Of a stretch of 64,000 nt of DNA, positions 28,176-36,787 are shown piece by piece. Numbering within the stretch: position 1 is the first letter of the stretch; every line of letters starts with the position of its first letter. Source of the stretch: Chryseobacterium sp. LJ668 (lineage in GTDB: Bacteria > Bacteroidota > Bacteroidia > Flavobacteriales > Weeksellaceae); assembly GCF_019613955.1 (NCBI RefSeq), contig NZ_CP080443.1:248001-312000 (forward strand). The letters run 5' to 3'. A program made the position numbers and the translations under genes. The notes below the pieces were generated by a model. The model was not told the DNA's origin and did no database searches. It saw nothing but the letters and a program-made list of their open reading frames with translations.

Positions 28176-29237
28176 ATGGATGAAATTTTTGACGTTATAG
28201 TGATTGGTGGAGGTCAAAGTGCTTTAGCTTGCGGATACTATCTGAGGAGAGCTAAACTAAATTATCTTATATTGGATAAACAATATGGACCCGGAGGTGC
28301 ATGGCTTCACACTTGGGACAGTCTTACTCTTTTTTCACCTGCTGAATACAGTTCATTGCCAGGTTGGGCTATGCCAAAATCTGAGCATAAGTTTCCGCTA
28401 AGACATGAGGTGATTGACTATTTACGTCTTTATGAACTTCACTATCAACTGAATGTTAGAAGAGGAATTGAAGTCAGTACAATCATAAAAGAAGAAAATA
28501 TTTTTACAGTTCATTCAAAGAATGGTAATTTCAATGCCAAAACAGTTATTTCTGCGACAGGAACTTGGGGGCATCCTTTAATTCCAGATTTAGAAGGCCG
28601 CAAAAATTTTCAAGGAATACAGATTCATTCTCAAATTTATAAAAACCCCGAAGATTTTACTGGAATGAAAACTTTGGTTATCGGTGAGGGTAATTCGGGT
28701 GCTCAGATTGTTGCAGAACTTTCAAAAGTTACGAACGTAAAATGGTCAACAAAACATGAACCACGATTTCTTCCTGAAAATGTCGATGGGTATTATTTAT
28801 TTAATGTGGCTTCAGCAAAATATAAGGCGGAGAAAGAAGGAAAACCATTTGACGCATCTAAGTATAACTTGGGAAACATTGTGTTGGTTCCTCCTGTGAA
28901 GGAAGCTCGAGACAGAGGTGCTCTGATTTCGGAAGGAATATTCCATAAACTGTATGATAAAGGGGTGATTTGGGATCATGGAGAAAAAGAAGAATTTGAT
29001 GCTTTAATATGGTGTACGGGTTTCGGCTATGATACTTCCTTTTTAAAATCAATCATTCAAGTTGATGAAAAAGGTATTACTGAAACTAGAGATAGTAAAT
29101 CATTAGAAGTGGAAGGTTTGTGGTTAGTGGGCTATGGTAATTGGACAGGCTATGCATCTGCAACATTGATCGGTCTGAACAGGACAGCCAAACAAACCAT
29201 TATCGAGATTGAAGAATTCTTAACTAAAAATAAATAA
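28176..29237 (+). CDS. flavin-containing monooxygenase-like FAD/NAD(P) protein
   Basis: This 353-residue flavoprotein has two Rossmann motifs: VIVIGGGQSALACGYYLRRA for FAD near residue 7 and TLVIGEGNSGAQIVAELS for NAD(P) near residue 165. It belongs with the CzcO/ArsO/YhdX-like monooxygenases that oxidise small substrates using NADPH and oxygen. Blocks such as LFSPAEYSSLPGWAMP and TGTWGHPLIPDLEG fit that group. No arsenic genes are near, so the substrate is not indicated. A truncated metallophosphoesterase start follows 1 bp later, showing that the original operon was cut. Confidence 0.82.
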   Translation: MDEIFDVIVIGGGQSALACGYYLRRAKLNYLILDKQYGPGGAWLHTWDSLTLFSPAEYSSLPGWAMPKSEHKFPLRHEVIDYLRLYELHYQLNVRRGIEVSTIIKEENIFTVHSKNGNFNAKTVISATGTWGHPLIPDLEGRKNFQGIQIHSQIYKNPEDFTGMKTLVIGEGNSGAQIVAELSKVTNVKWSTKHEPRFLPENVDGYYLFNVASAKYKAEKEGKPFDASKYNLGNIVLVPPVKEARDRGALISEGIFHKLYDKGVIWDHGEKEEFDALIWCTGFGYDTSFLKSIIQVDEKGITETRDSKSLEVEGLWLVGYGNWTGYASATLIGLNRTAKQTIIEIEEFLTKNK

Positions 29238-29238
29238 T

Positions 29239-29283
29239 ATGAAAATTGTTTTATTCAGCGACATTCATGCTACTCTGATTTAA
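29239..29283 (+). pseudogene. 14-codon stump of a metallophosphoesterase gene
   Basis: Directly after the monooxygenase stop, ATG 29239 opens MKIVLFSDIHATL and then a stop. This is the start of calcineurin-like phosphoesterases (MKI..SDIH.N), whose Asp and His bind the metals. The rest of the gene is missing, so a junction of an insertion or deletion lies at about 29280. Confidence 0.6.
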
Positions 29284-29409
29284 GCTTCCCATCAACATAT
29301 TTTTAACACATTTGTCCATCTAATGTGTAATGTATTAATTCGTTTCTCGTTAACTTTGATTTTAAAACTAAACCGATAATTTTTTAAAGGTTTCTTTCCG
29401 ATGCTTCTG

Positions 29410-29760
29410 CTATTTTTTTTTGTTCATAGCACTGACTATCTTAGTTGCATCAGCATTAATATCATTCAATGTTTTTTTTCTCCCTTCTTTAATCCAATCG
29501 AATAATTCTTGCCTGGAAAAATAAAGACGATTCCCTTGTTTGTAGAAAGGAACTTCTCGTTTGCATATTTTTGTATATAATGTTGCCAAGGAGAAATTCA
29601 ATAATTCCGATGCATTTTTAGCATTCATGAAATCATTCTCAGAAACTTCCATTTGAGATCCCTTAGACAAAAGATCTTCTATCTTATCTAGCCTTTCATC
29701 AATTTTTTTCATAAAATATGGTAATTGATCAAACGTGTAATTTTTCATATTTTTTTTCAA
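29410..29760 (-). CDS. helix-turn-helix (excisionase-like) protein
   Basis: This 116-residue protein carries a MerR-type HTH: NDFMNAKNASELLNFSLATLYTKICKREVPFYKQGNRLYFSRQELFDWI (about residues 42-90). The N-terminal part is helical. It follows the integrase gene by about 100 bp on the same strand and is a likely recombination directionality factor (excisionase) or regulator for it. Confidence 0.82.
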   Translation of the reverse strand: MKKNMKNYTFDQLPYFMKKIDERLDKIEDLLSKGSQMEVSENDFMNAKNASELLNFSLATLYTKICKREVPFYKQGNRLYFSRQELFDWIKEGRKKTLNDINADATKIVSAMNKKK

Positions 29761-29862
29761 TAGTATTTATAATCTCGGATTTTAACCTAAAACTGGTTAG
29801 ACGAGGACAGAGTTGACACTCATTGACCTATCCTGTTTCTGCTCCTTTTAATATTAAATAAT

Positions 29863-31014
29863 TTATGATTCTCGAAATTGAATGGAATTAATACTTTCTC
29901 CGATGTTGAAAACACTAAGTTTGATTTTTTCTGAAGCTTCTTTTTTAAGGCTATCCACCACTTTTGCATATATTTCTGTTGTCTGAATATTTTTATGGCC
30001 CAATAGTTTTGAAACAGTATATATTGATGTTCCTGCTGACAGTTGTAGCGTAGCAAATGTATGTCGAAAACCGTGAAATGTGAAATGTTTTTCTACACCA
30101 GCATTAGAAAGCCATTTTTTTAGTTCTTTTACTACATGATCATACTTTAAACCCTCGAAGACTCTTGAATTAGGATCACCAGGTGGGCCTAATAACTGAA
30201 CGGTTTGATCCGAAACAGGATAATACTCCGCACTATCAGTCTTTTGCTGACTATACAAAATGTAATAATTCCCCTCACAACCTTGGATTTCCTTCCATAG
30301 AAGTGTTTGAACATCAGAATATCGAAATCCTGTCATTGCTGAAAATAGACCAGCTTTTTTAATAATTATTGAATCACAATGCGCAGAAGCCATATTTTGT
30401 AGCTCATGCATAAATAAAAATTCACGATGTGTATCTTCTGGCGTTATGCTATCAACAATTCTTCCCAGATCTACGGGCAGATATCTCTTTTTATATGCTT
30501 CTTTTAGAGTACTTTTAAACTTAGCAAAATAACTGACAGCAGTATTGGTTTTTATCTTTCTTTGGGCACGCCCTATTCCGGGTGAAGAAAGTAGAAAATC
30601 CGCATATTCTTCGCAAAATGTTTCATTCAAGTGGGTAAATGGAAATACTTCACCAGCAAATTCTTTAAAATAATTAACTGACATACGCCAATTAGCATTA
30701 CCGTCTCTCTTAAGAGCTTCTTCTTCAAAAAAATCAATAAAGTTGGATTTCAGTTTTGAATCAGAAAGAAAATCAAATCTCCTATTCTGTACGTCCAACT
30801 GACGTTTTGCTCTTATATATTCACCTAAGCTTAAAGTCTCTTTATTATGATCTTTTTCTAAAATATTTTTAGGACGTGTGTAAACAGCAATTTTTAGATA
30901 ATACTTTCTCTGCAGCTTACCGGTAGCAGGGTTTGGAATGGGTGGATATATGTCTAAATACAAACTATGTCTTCCCCCACTTATTGCTTTTTTTCTTAAT
31001 GTGACTTTCGACAT
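29863..31014 (-). CDS. tyrosine recombinase / integrase
   Basis: This 383-residue phage-type integrase has a SAM-like N-terminal core-binding domain (about residues 90-190) and the catalytic domain after it. The catalytic set is complete: Arg231 in MTGFRYSD, His314 and Arg317 in FHGFRHTFA, His340 in LLGHKNIQ and Tyr349 in TTEIYAKV. It lies with an HTH gene on each side and near the 3' end of mnmE, so it is probably the enzyme that inserted the element there. The frame is intact. Confidence 0.93.
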   Translation of the reverse strand: MSKVTLRKKAISGGRHSLYLDIYPPIPNPATGKLQRKYYLKIAVYTRPKNILEKDHNKETLSLGEYIRAKRQLDVQNRRFDFLSDSKLKSNFIDFFEEEALKRDGNANWRMSVNYFKEFAGEVFPFTHLNETFCEEYADFLLSSPGIGRAQRKIKTNTAVSYFAKFKSTLKEAYKKRYLPVDLGRIVDSITPEDTHREFLFMHELQNMASAHCDSIIIKKAGLFSAMTGFRYSDVQTLLWKEIQGCEGNYYILYSQQKTDSAEYYPVSDQTVQLLGPPGDPNSRVFEGLKYDHVVKELKKWLSNAGVEKHFTFHGFRHTFATLQLSAGTSIYTVSKLLGHKNIQTTEIYAKVVDSLKKEASEKIKLSVFNIGESINSIQFRES

Positions 31015-31121
31015 AAGACTAAATTTGGAATTAAAATAGAAATTTGATACAATTTTTGTTCAGGATTTACCATTGTTGGAATACAATGGCACTACCTGCT
31101 ACTTCAAATATTTTGTTTCCG

Positions 31122-31706
31122 TTAATATCGTATGTCAAATCGCTTAAGTATAGGATCAATTGTTTGTTTTTTAATATAAACATACTTGCCTTCCTTATAT
31201 TTAGCGATATTATTTTTGCTGACAATATTTCGTAATGTTACCTCAGCAAGACTATATTTAGCTAAAATCTGGCCCACTGTATAGCAATCTTTAAGCGGTG
31301 GTCGTTTATCTTGGTTTGGTAAAGGTTGTTGTGTATTGACTTCTCTAATGGGGTTTAAGAACATCCCATCAAGATCTTTTTTGAGAACTCTTGTTTTTCT
31401 AGTTGACAAATTGATAGCATTGAGCCTACCTAATTTTATCATATTGTGCACTGTTCTGCGGTCACATTTCAACAATGTAGCAACATCATTGACAGTTAGA
31501 TACTCAAAAGTTTTTACGTGTATTTGAGGTCTTTCTCTTATTATTTTGGTTTTAGCATCGCTTTCCTCAATTTTTTGTTTTTTGATTCTTGCTTTATATG
31601 CTCTTTTAGCACAGTTGTCACTGCAATGCTTGGTAACTGTAGTTTTTGCAATAAATTCATGCCCACAATGCTGGCATATTCTGGTAATCTTAATGTTTGA
31701 ACTCAT
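31122..31706 (-). CDS. zinc-finger plus double HTH DNA-binding protein
   Basis: This 194-residue protein starts with a Cys4-type zinc knuckle (CQHCGHEFIAKTTVTKHCSDNC, residues 12-33). It then has two excisionase-type HTH segments: EYLTVNDVATLLKCDRRTVHNMIKLGRL and DCYTVGQILAKYSLAEVTLRNIVSKNNI. It is encoded just upstream of the integrase on the same strand. A set of 10-bp tandem repeats lies 25 bp before its start and may be its binding site. It probably controls integration, excision or its own expression. Confidence 0.8.
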   Translation of the reverse strand: MSSNIKITRICQHCGHEFIAKTTVTKHCSDNCAKRAYKARIKKQKIEESDAKTKIIRERPQIHVKTFEYLTVNDVATLLKCDRRTVHNMIKLGRLNAINLSTRKTRVLKKDLDGMFLNPIREVNTQQPLPNQDKRPPLKDCYTVGQILAKYSLAEVTLRNIVSKNNIAKYKEGKYVYIKKQTIDPILKRFDIRY

Positions 31707-31730
31707 AATATTAATTTTATAGTCGATTAA

Positions 31731-31780
31731 GACACATTAAGGTACATTAAGATACAATTAGGTACGTTAAGATACATTAA
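31731..31780. repeat. five tandem 10-bp repeats upstream of the integrase module
   Basis: Five head-to-tail units read GACACATTAA, GGTACATTAA, GATACAATTA, GGTACGTTAA and GATACATTAA (consensus GRTACATTAA). The 10-bp period equals one helical turn, so bound proteins would sit on one face. The array lies between the zinc-finger/HTH gene and the mnmE end, where integrase arm sites or an autoregulatory operator would be expected. Confidence 0.8.
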
Positions 31781-31955
31781 GCGAAGTAATCTCCCCTTGT
31801 TTAAAAAAAATTAATTATTATGAATATGAGGGACAAATAAGGGACAAATTTTACAAATACAGATCAAAACCAAATTAATTGAAAAGAAATTAATTTCAAT
31901 TAACCAGCTCAAAATCAGATAGTTTATTTGTTTTAGTTTGTTTGAATTTGTGCGC

Positions 31956-31973
31956 TTATTTGCCGATACAAAA
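31956..31973 (-). other. candidate attachment site at the mnmE 3' end
   Basis: This is the last 18 bp of mnmE, encoding FCIGK and the stop. The homologous 18 bp of thdF/mnmE in enterobacteria is the attachment site of SGI1-type islands. An integrase module lies directly beyond. I did not find a second copy of this sequence in the window, so the distal attachment site is unproven. Confidence 0.4.
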
Positions 31974-33341
31974 TTTAGAAAAAATATTCCCAAGCACTTC
32001 GTCATTCGTTACTTCACCGGAAATTTCACCAAGATATTCCAATGCATTTCTTAGTTCGTATGCCAATAATTCTGTTGAAATCTGTGATAAAATGGCTTCT
32101 TTTACCTTACTTACGGCATCTGAAGAATTTTTTAATGCTTCGAAATGACGCTGATTGGTGATAACCACATTACTTTCCTCAGATTGCAGCTGCTCAACAT
32201 AGGAAGATAATTCATCTTTTAAATCCTGCATATTCTGGTTCTCAACGGCCGAAATGGTTATAAAATCAAAATCACTCAATATTTCTTTCCTGAAAATGCT
32301 TTCTACAGATTCATATTGATGGGGTAAAACTTCATCAATTTTTGTGGCACAAATGATGAGCTTCAGATCATCTCGTATCAAAGATTTTATCATCAGAATG
32401 TCATCAGAAAAATCTTCGGTTGCTGCATCTGCTAAATAAACAAGTATATTGGCATTTTCTACTTTTTCTCTGGCTTTTTTAACGCCGATTGCCTCAATTT
32501 CATCAATTGTGTCGCGCAGTCCCGCTGTATCAATCAATCGGAATGCATGTCCCTTGATATGAAGAATTTCTTCAATCGTATCTCTTGTTGTACCGGCAAT
32601 ATTACTTACAATCGCTCTTTCCTCTTTCAATAAAGCATTCAGTAAAGTAGATTTTCCTGCATTTGGCTTCCCGATGATAGCGACCGCAGTTCCGTTTTTA
32701 ATAGCATTTCCGTACTGGAAACTGTCAATTAGGGAGTTTAATTTGGTTTCAATTTTGTCAAGCAGCAGATTTAAAGCAGATCTGTCCGCAAATTCTACGT
32801 CTTCTTCTGCGAAATCCAATTCCAGCTCAATCAACGAGACAAAATTTAACAAATCAGTTCTCAAAAATGAAATTTCATTGGTAATTCCGCCTTTCAACTG
32901 ATTCAAGGCAACTTTTCTGGATGCTTCATTATCAGAAGCAATTAGATCTGCAATCGATTCTGCCTGACTCAAATCGATTCTGCCATTCATAAAAGCACGC
33001 ATGGTAAATTCACCTGCTTTTGCCATTCTTGCTCCATTTTTAATCAAAACTTCAAGTATCTTTTTAGCAATATGTGGTGAGCCGTGAAAAGAAATTTCCA
33101 CAGAATCTTCTGCTGTAAAAGTTTTCGGAGCTTTAAAAACAGAAATCATCACCTCATCAATCACCTCATCTTCATCTTTTATAAATCCGTAATGAACGGT
33201 ATGAGACTGGACTTTTTCCAAATTTTTACCATCAAAAATTTTAGCAGCTACAGGAATTGCATCATCGCCCGAAATCCTGATAATTCCGATGGCACCAATT
33301 CCGTTTGCAGTTGCCAATGCGCAGATTGTGTCGTGATTCAT
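31956..33341 (-). CDS. mnmE: tRNA uridine-5-carboxymethylaminomethyl GTPase MnmE
   Basis: This 461-residue GTPase modifies the wobble uridine of tRNAs together with MnmG. The N-terminal tetrahydrofolate-binding domain (TICALATANGIGAIGIIRISG) comes first. The G domain has GKPNAGKS (224-231), TTRDT (251-255) and DTAGL (271-275). The C-terminal FCIGK holds the essential Cys. The gene is complete to its last codon despite the integrase module next to it, as expected when an element restores the target's 3' end. Confidence 0.96.
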   Translation of the reverse strand: MNHDTICALATANGIGAIGIIRISGDDAIPVAAKIFDGKNLEKVQSHTVHYGFIKDEDEVIDEVMISVFKAPKTFTAEDSVEISFHGSPHIAKKILEVLIKNGARMAKAGEFTMRAFMNGRIDLSQAESIADLIASDNEASRKVALNQLKGGITNEISFLRTDLLNFVSLIELELDFAEEDVEFADRSALNLLLDKIETKLNSLIDSFQYGNAIKNGTAVAIIGKPNAGKSTLLNALLKEERAIVSNIAGTTRDTIEEILHIKGHAFRLIDTAGLRDTIDEIEAIGVKKAREKVENANILVYLADAATEDFSDDILMIKSLIRDDLKLIICATKIDEVLPHQYESVESIFRKEILSDFDFITISAVENQNMQDLKDELSSYVEQLQSEESNVVITNQRHFEALKNSSDAVSKVKEAILSQISTELLAYELRNALEYLGEISGEVTNDEVLGNIFSKFCIGK

Positions 33342-33407
33342 TTTGCAAAGATAGCGGTTTTAGGGTAAATTCTAGGAGAGTGGAAACTGCTTTCTGGTAT
33401 TTGATTT

Positions 33408-33452
33408 TTATTCTTTAGGCGCGGCGGCTTCGCCGCCGCGCCTAAAGAATAA
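33408..33452. repeat. GC-rich perfect palindrome (21-bp arms)
   Basis: Arms 33408-33428 and 33432-33452 are exact complements around the loop TTC. The core GGCGCGGCGGC stands out sharply in AT-rich DNA. It lies between mnmE and its upstream neighbour, both on the minus strand. It may be a copy of a REP-like dispersed palindrome or an extra-strong transcription barrier. Confidence 0.85.
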
Positions 33453-33536
33453 CTAAAATATTACTATTATAATTTAGAAAGATTGAGAATAACATAAGTT
33501 AGATTAGCATAATACAAATTATCCTAATTAAAAAAA

Positions 33537-33557
33537 ACCTACATCAAAGGATATAGG
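33537..33557 (-). terminator. terminator behind the aminopeptidase gene
   Basis: On the minus strand a stem of about eight pairs with one mismatch (TAGG...CCTA) is followed by a run of T. It lies about 30 bp past the stop codon at 33586. Confidence 0.6.
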
Positions 33558-33585
33558 CTTCTTTATCATATATATATATATCCTT

Positions 33586-35355
33586 TTACAAAGGCTGCAC
33601 CAGTTCCAAAAACCAGTCTTTAACTTCACCTTCCAAATGCGGAGCAATTTTTTCTTCACAAGTTCTGTGATAATCATTCAGCCATTGAATTTCCTCAACT
33701 GACAAAATCTCTTTAACAATTGTATCTTTAAAGAACGGACAGAATGTCAATGTTTCAAACTCGTAAAAAGTTCCTGAACCTGTAGTTTCAAATTCTTTTA
33801 CTGCGATAAGATTCTCATGACGAATTCCGTACTCTCCCTCTACATAAAAACCCGGTTCGTTTGAACAAACCATTCCTACAAGCAGTTCCTGAGGATTGAG
33901 ATCTTTTCTGATATTCTGCGGACCTTCATGTACATTCATAAAGCTTCCTACACCATGACCCGTACCGTGTTGATAATCTTTACCATTCATCCATAATGGA
34001 AGTCTTGCAATAGTATCTAATTGAACTCCTTTTGTTCCCTTTGGAAATTTCACCATTGATAAACGGATCATGCCCTGCAGAACTAAAGTAGAATTTATTT
34101 TAAACTCTTCAGAAACCGCTCCTAAAGCTAAAGTCCTGGTAATATCCGTTGTTCCTTCAAGATATTGTCCTCCAGAATCGACCAAAATGCTTGCATCATT
34201 CGTCACTTCATTACTTCCTTCAGATTTTGCAGAATAGTGAATCACTGCACCATTCTTTTTATAACCTATGATGCTTCCAAAACTTTCTCCGACAAAATTT
34301 TCTCCTTCAGCACGGAAGCTTTTCAGTTTTTGACCGATAGAATATTCATTCATAGAATGTTTTCCTGCATTTTGGGTAAGCCAATAAAGAAATTTTACCA
34401 TTGCAACGCCATCTCTCACCATTACTTTTCTGAAACCTTCCAATTCCGTTTCATTTTTCTGAGCTTTCATCAAATTTCCCGGAATTGCAGCTTTTACAAA
34501 CTGATTTCCAATTTTCAAAGCTTCAAAAATAGACTGATTGCTATTCGGAGAAATTAAAACTTTTTCGTTTCTTATGCTGCTAAGATGTCTGTAAAACTCT
34601 TCATAGGGCATCATTTTTATCCAAGAGTCGGTCATTTGCTTTCTTGCGTCAACATTCATCTTATCAAGGTCAGTAAACAAAAATGCGTCATTTTTTGTAA
34701 TAATGATATATCCTAAAAAAACCGGATTGCTTTCCACGTCACTACCTCTCAAATTCAATGTCCATGCAACATCATCAAGACTTGAAATGATATGAACGGT
34801 TACTTCCTGCTCCTCCATTTTCTGGCGAATGGCTGCAAGTTTATCATTAACAGATTTTCCAGCTCTTTCAACCGGATGAACATAAATTGGATTATTAGAC
34901 ACCTCTCCCCTTTCCTTCCAAACTTCCTTAAGCAAAGGGCAATCCACTAATGTTATATTCTTTGAATGTAATTTTTCAAAAAGCATTTCCCAGTTTGCAT
35001 GAGAAGTCGCCAAGGCATTTACACCTACTTTTCCGCCGGCAGGAATTTCAGAAATCATCCAGTCGATATAATTCGGAGTTCCTTCCATACCATCTTTAAA
35101 AAGATCAATTCCCGAACCCTCCAGTTCTGTAGGAGCTTGTGTAAAATATCTTCCGTCAGTCCAAAGTCCTGCCTTATCTTTTGTAACTACCACAAAACCG
35201 GCAGATCCTGTAAAACCCGACAACCAAGCTCTTTCTTGCCATTCTGATGGTAAATATTCGCTCATGTGCGGATCGGCAGAGTATATGATAAATGCATCAA
35301 TATTATTTTTTTGCATCTCCTCACGAAGTGCAGCTACTTTTTCCTTTGAAGTCAT
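33586..35355 (-). CDS. aminopeptidase P family protein (Xaa-Pro aminopeptidase)
   Basis: This 589-residue cytosolic metallopeptidase removes N-terminal residues before proline. It has the long form with two creatinase N-terminal-like domains, then the pita-bread catalytic domain. Metal ligands are visible in ILVDSGGQYLEGTTDITRT (two Asp), GHGVGSFMNVHE (His), NEPGFYVEGEYGIRHEN (Glu) and FETLTFCPF (Glu). A terminator follows and no co-transcribed partner is seen. Length and C-terminal extension (WLNDYHRTCEEKIAPHL) match the eukaryote-like APP1 type common in Bacteroidota. Confidence 0.93.
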   Translation of the reverse strand: MTSKEKVAALREEMQKNNIDAFIIYSADPHMSEYLPSEWQERAWLSGFTGSAGFVVVTKDKAGLWTDGRYFTQAPTELEGSGIDLFKDGMEGTPNYIDWMISEIPAGGKVGVNALATSHANWEMLFEKLHSKNITLVDCPLLKEVWKERGEVSNNPIYVHPVERAGKSVNDKLAAIRQKMEEQEVTVHIISSLDDVAWTLNLRGSDVESNPVFLGYIIITKNDAFLFTDLDKMNVDARKQMTDSWIKMMPYEEFYRHLSSIRNEKVLISPNSNQSIFEALKIGNQFVKAAIPGNLMKAQKNETELEGFRKVMVRDGVAMVKFLYWLTQNAGKHSMNEYSIGQKLKSFRAEGENFVGESFGSIIGYKKNGAVIHYSAKSEGSNEVTNDASILVDSGGQYLEGTTDITRTLALGAVSEEFKINSTLVLQGMIRLSMVKFPKGTKGVQLDTIARLPLWMNGKDYQHGTGHGVGSFMNVHEGPQNIRKDLNPQELLVGMVCSNEPGFYVEGEYGIRHENLIAVKEFETTGSGTFYEFETLTFCPFFKDTIVKEILSVEEIQWLNDYHRTCEEKIAPHLEGEVKDWFLELVQPL

Positions 35356-35433
35356 TATATAATTTTTAATACGTGAAGGTAAGAATTTTTATAAAAAACC
35401 GCGGTATTGATTCCGCTGAATTATGTAAGAAAT

Positions 35434-36078
35434 CTAAATCAGTGCATTGATTTCTTTAATATCTGCGTTTTTATGATCGTGATAAACCGTAAAATGAAAA
35501 TCGTTTAATTTTTTTAAAATTTCTAATAGATTTTGCTTTTCTTGATTGGACAACTTTGCTGAAAGAACTCTTGAAGTGAAAGTAACATCCTGTACAGATT
35601 TACTGAAAACATCTCTTCCTAAAACAGTTACCTTCAAGCGTTTTGATCTTTTGTCATCGGTATCCTGAAATTCGTCGATAAGACCATTTTTAATCAATCT
35701 CTTTATAATTTCGAGACCTGTCTGTTTTTCATGGGCATTTTTTTCCACCAATTGCATTTTAGTGAGAGAATCATAGTCCATCAAACGATAAAGATAAGTA
35801 AACTCTTCATTGGCAAGCATGGGAAAATCATTCAGTCCGCGGCGAACCATCTGCTTTGAAAATCTACCAAGAAGAATAATTTGCTTGCAAATTTCGTTTT
35901 CAAGATCAAAAACCTTGTGCTGATGTTTAAGAAATAAATTTGTCGGATTTTCTTTCTGGTACGCCTTCTCATTCATCCAGACCCGGAAATCGTCGATAGA
36001 CTGTCCATTTTTATAGTGCGTAGACTGCTCAAACTCCTGAACTTCTGCGACCAGTTTGATGAAAAAATTAGTATCCAT
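35434..36078 (-). CDS. MarR-like winged-helix transcriptional regulator
   Basis: This 214-residue protein has a central winged-helix region: YRLMDYDSLTKMQLVEKNAHEKQTGLEIIKRLIKNGLIDEFQDTDDKRSKRLKVTVLGRDVF. The wing RSKRLK precedes the dimer helix, as in MarR proteins. It is longer than the usual 140-150 residues, with an extra N-terminal helical part. It lies 11 bp behind the SDR gene on the same strand, the last of a run starting with a TetR gene at 39185. Its ligand is unknown. Confidence 0.8.
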   Translation of the reverse strand: MDTNFFIKLVAEVQEFEQSTHYKNGQSIDDFRVWMNEKAYQKENPTNLFLKHQHKVFDLENEICKQIILLGRFSKQMVRRGLNDFPMLANEEFTYLYRLMDYDSLTKMQLVEKNAHEKQTGLEIIKRLIKNGLIDEFQDTDDKRSKRLKVTVLGRDVFSKSVQDVTFTSRVLSAKLSNQEKQNLLEILKKLNDFHFTVYHDHKNADIKEINALI

Positions 36079-36088
36079 GTTTGCGAAT

Positions 36089-36787
36089 TTACAATTTCAG
36101 AGAGCTCATTCCACCATCAATCCCAATAATCTGACCGGTCATCCAGCTGCTGCCGGGAGATAAGAGAAATCCCACTATTTCTGCCATTTCTTTTGGGTCT
36201 CCTATTCTTTTGAGAGGGTGTCTTTCTGCTGCAGAAGTTTTTTTAGTTTCGGTAGAAAGAAGACCCTGCGCCAATGACGTATCTGTAAGCGAGGGAGCAA
36301 TCGCATTACATCGTATATTCTGAGAAGAATATTCTGCTGCAAAGCTTTTTACCAAACCTTCAACAGCTGATTTGGCTGCTGCTACAGAAGCGTGAAAGGG
36401 CATCCCTATTTTCGCAGCAACTGTACTGAACAAAACGATACTCGAATCGTGTGATTTTTTAAGATTGGGAAGTAAAAACTGGATCGTTTTGATTGCTCCC
36501 AAAACATTAATTTCAAAGTCATTTTTAAAATCGTCTAATGTCAGACGATTAAAGGGTTTTAGATTAATGCTTCCCGGAAAATAGACCAGACCATGAATCT
36601 CTTCAGGAAATTCAATGCTTGAAAAATCGTCTTTTAAAGTATCAAATTCATAATGCTTTGTGTTTTCGTTATGACTGAAGTCAAATTTTGACCGTGAAAG
36701 TGATGTGATATTGTATTTACCGGAAAGCAGCTTCAGCGTTTCGTTGCCAATGCCTTTCCCGGTTCCTACTAAAACTATATTTTTCAT
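36089..36787 (-). CDS. SDR-family oxidoreductase-like protein lacking the catalytic Tyr
   Basis: This 232-residue short-chain dehydrogenase fold protein has the dinucleotide loop GTGKGIG (residues 8-14) and the SDR end block WMTGQIIGIDGGMSSL. The active-site segment reads HASVAAAKSAVEGL, where the canonical YxxxK would need Tyr at the Val. The Lys is present and an upstream Ser (FSTVAA) is present, but the Tyr is absent. It may be a non-standard reductase or a cofactor-binding regulator. It overlaps the TIGR03643 gene by 4 bp, so the two are translationally coupled. Confidence 0.85.
   Translation of the reverse strand: MKNIVLVGTGKGIGNETLKLLSGKYNITSLSRSKFDFSHNENTKHYEFDTLKDDFSSIEFPEEIHGLVYFPGSINLKPFNRLTLDDFKNDFEINVLGAIKTIQFLLPNLKKSHDSSIVLFSTVAAKIGMPFHASVAAAKSAVEGLVKSFAAEYSSQNIRCNAIAPSLTDTSLAQGLLSTETKKTSAAERHPLKRIGDPKEMAEIVGFLLSPGSSWMTGQIIGIDGGMSSLKL

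Noticed and set aside
31731..31780. Short tandem repeats as a possible CRISPR array
   Set aside because: The units are 10 bp, head to tail, with no spacers and no cas genes nearby.
29410..31973. Calling the mnmE-linked element an SGI1-family island
   Set aside because: Only the target gene is shared. The integrase and HTH genes are of the Bacteroidota type and no SGI1 backbone genes are present.
31811..32005. A 64-codon reverse frame across the mnmE end
   Set aside because: Its sequence is low-complexity and overlaps the conserved end of mnmE in another frame. No start context or family was found.
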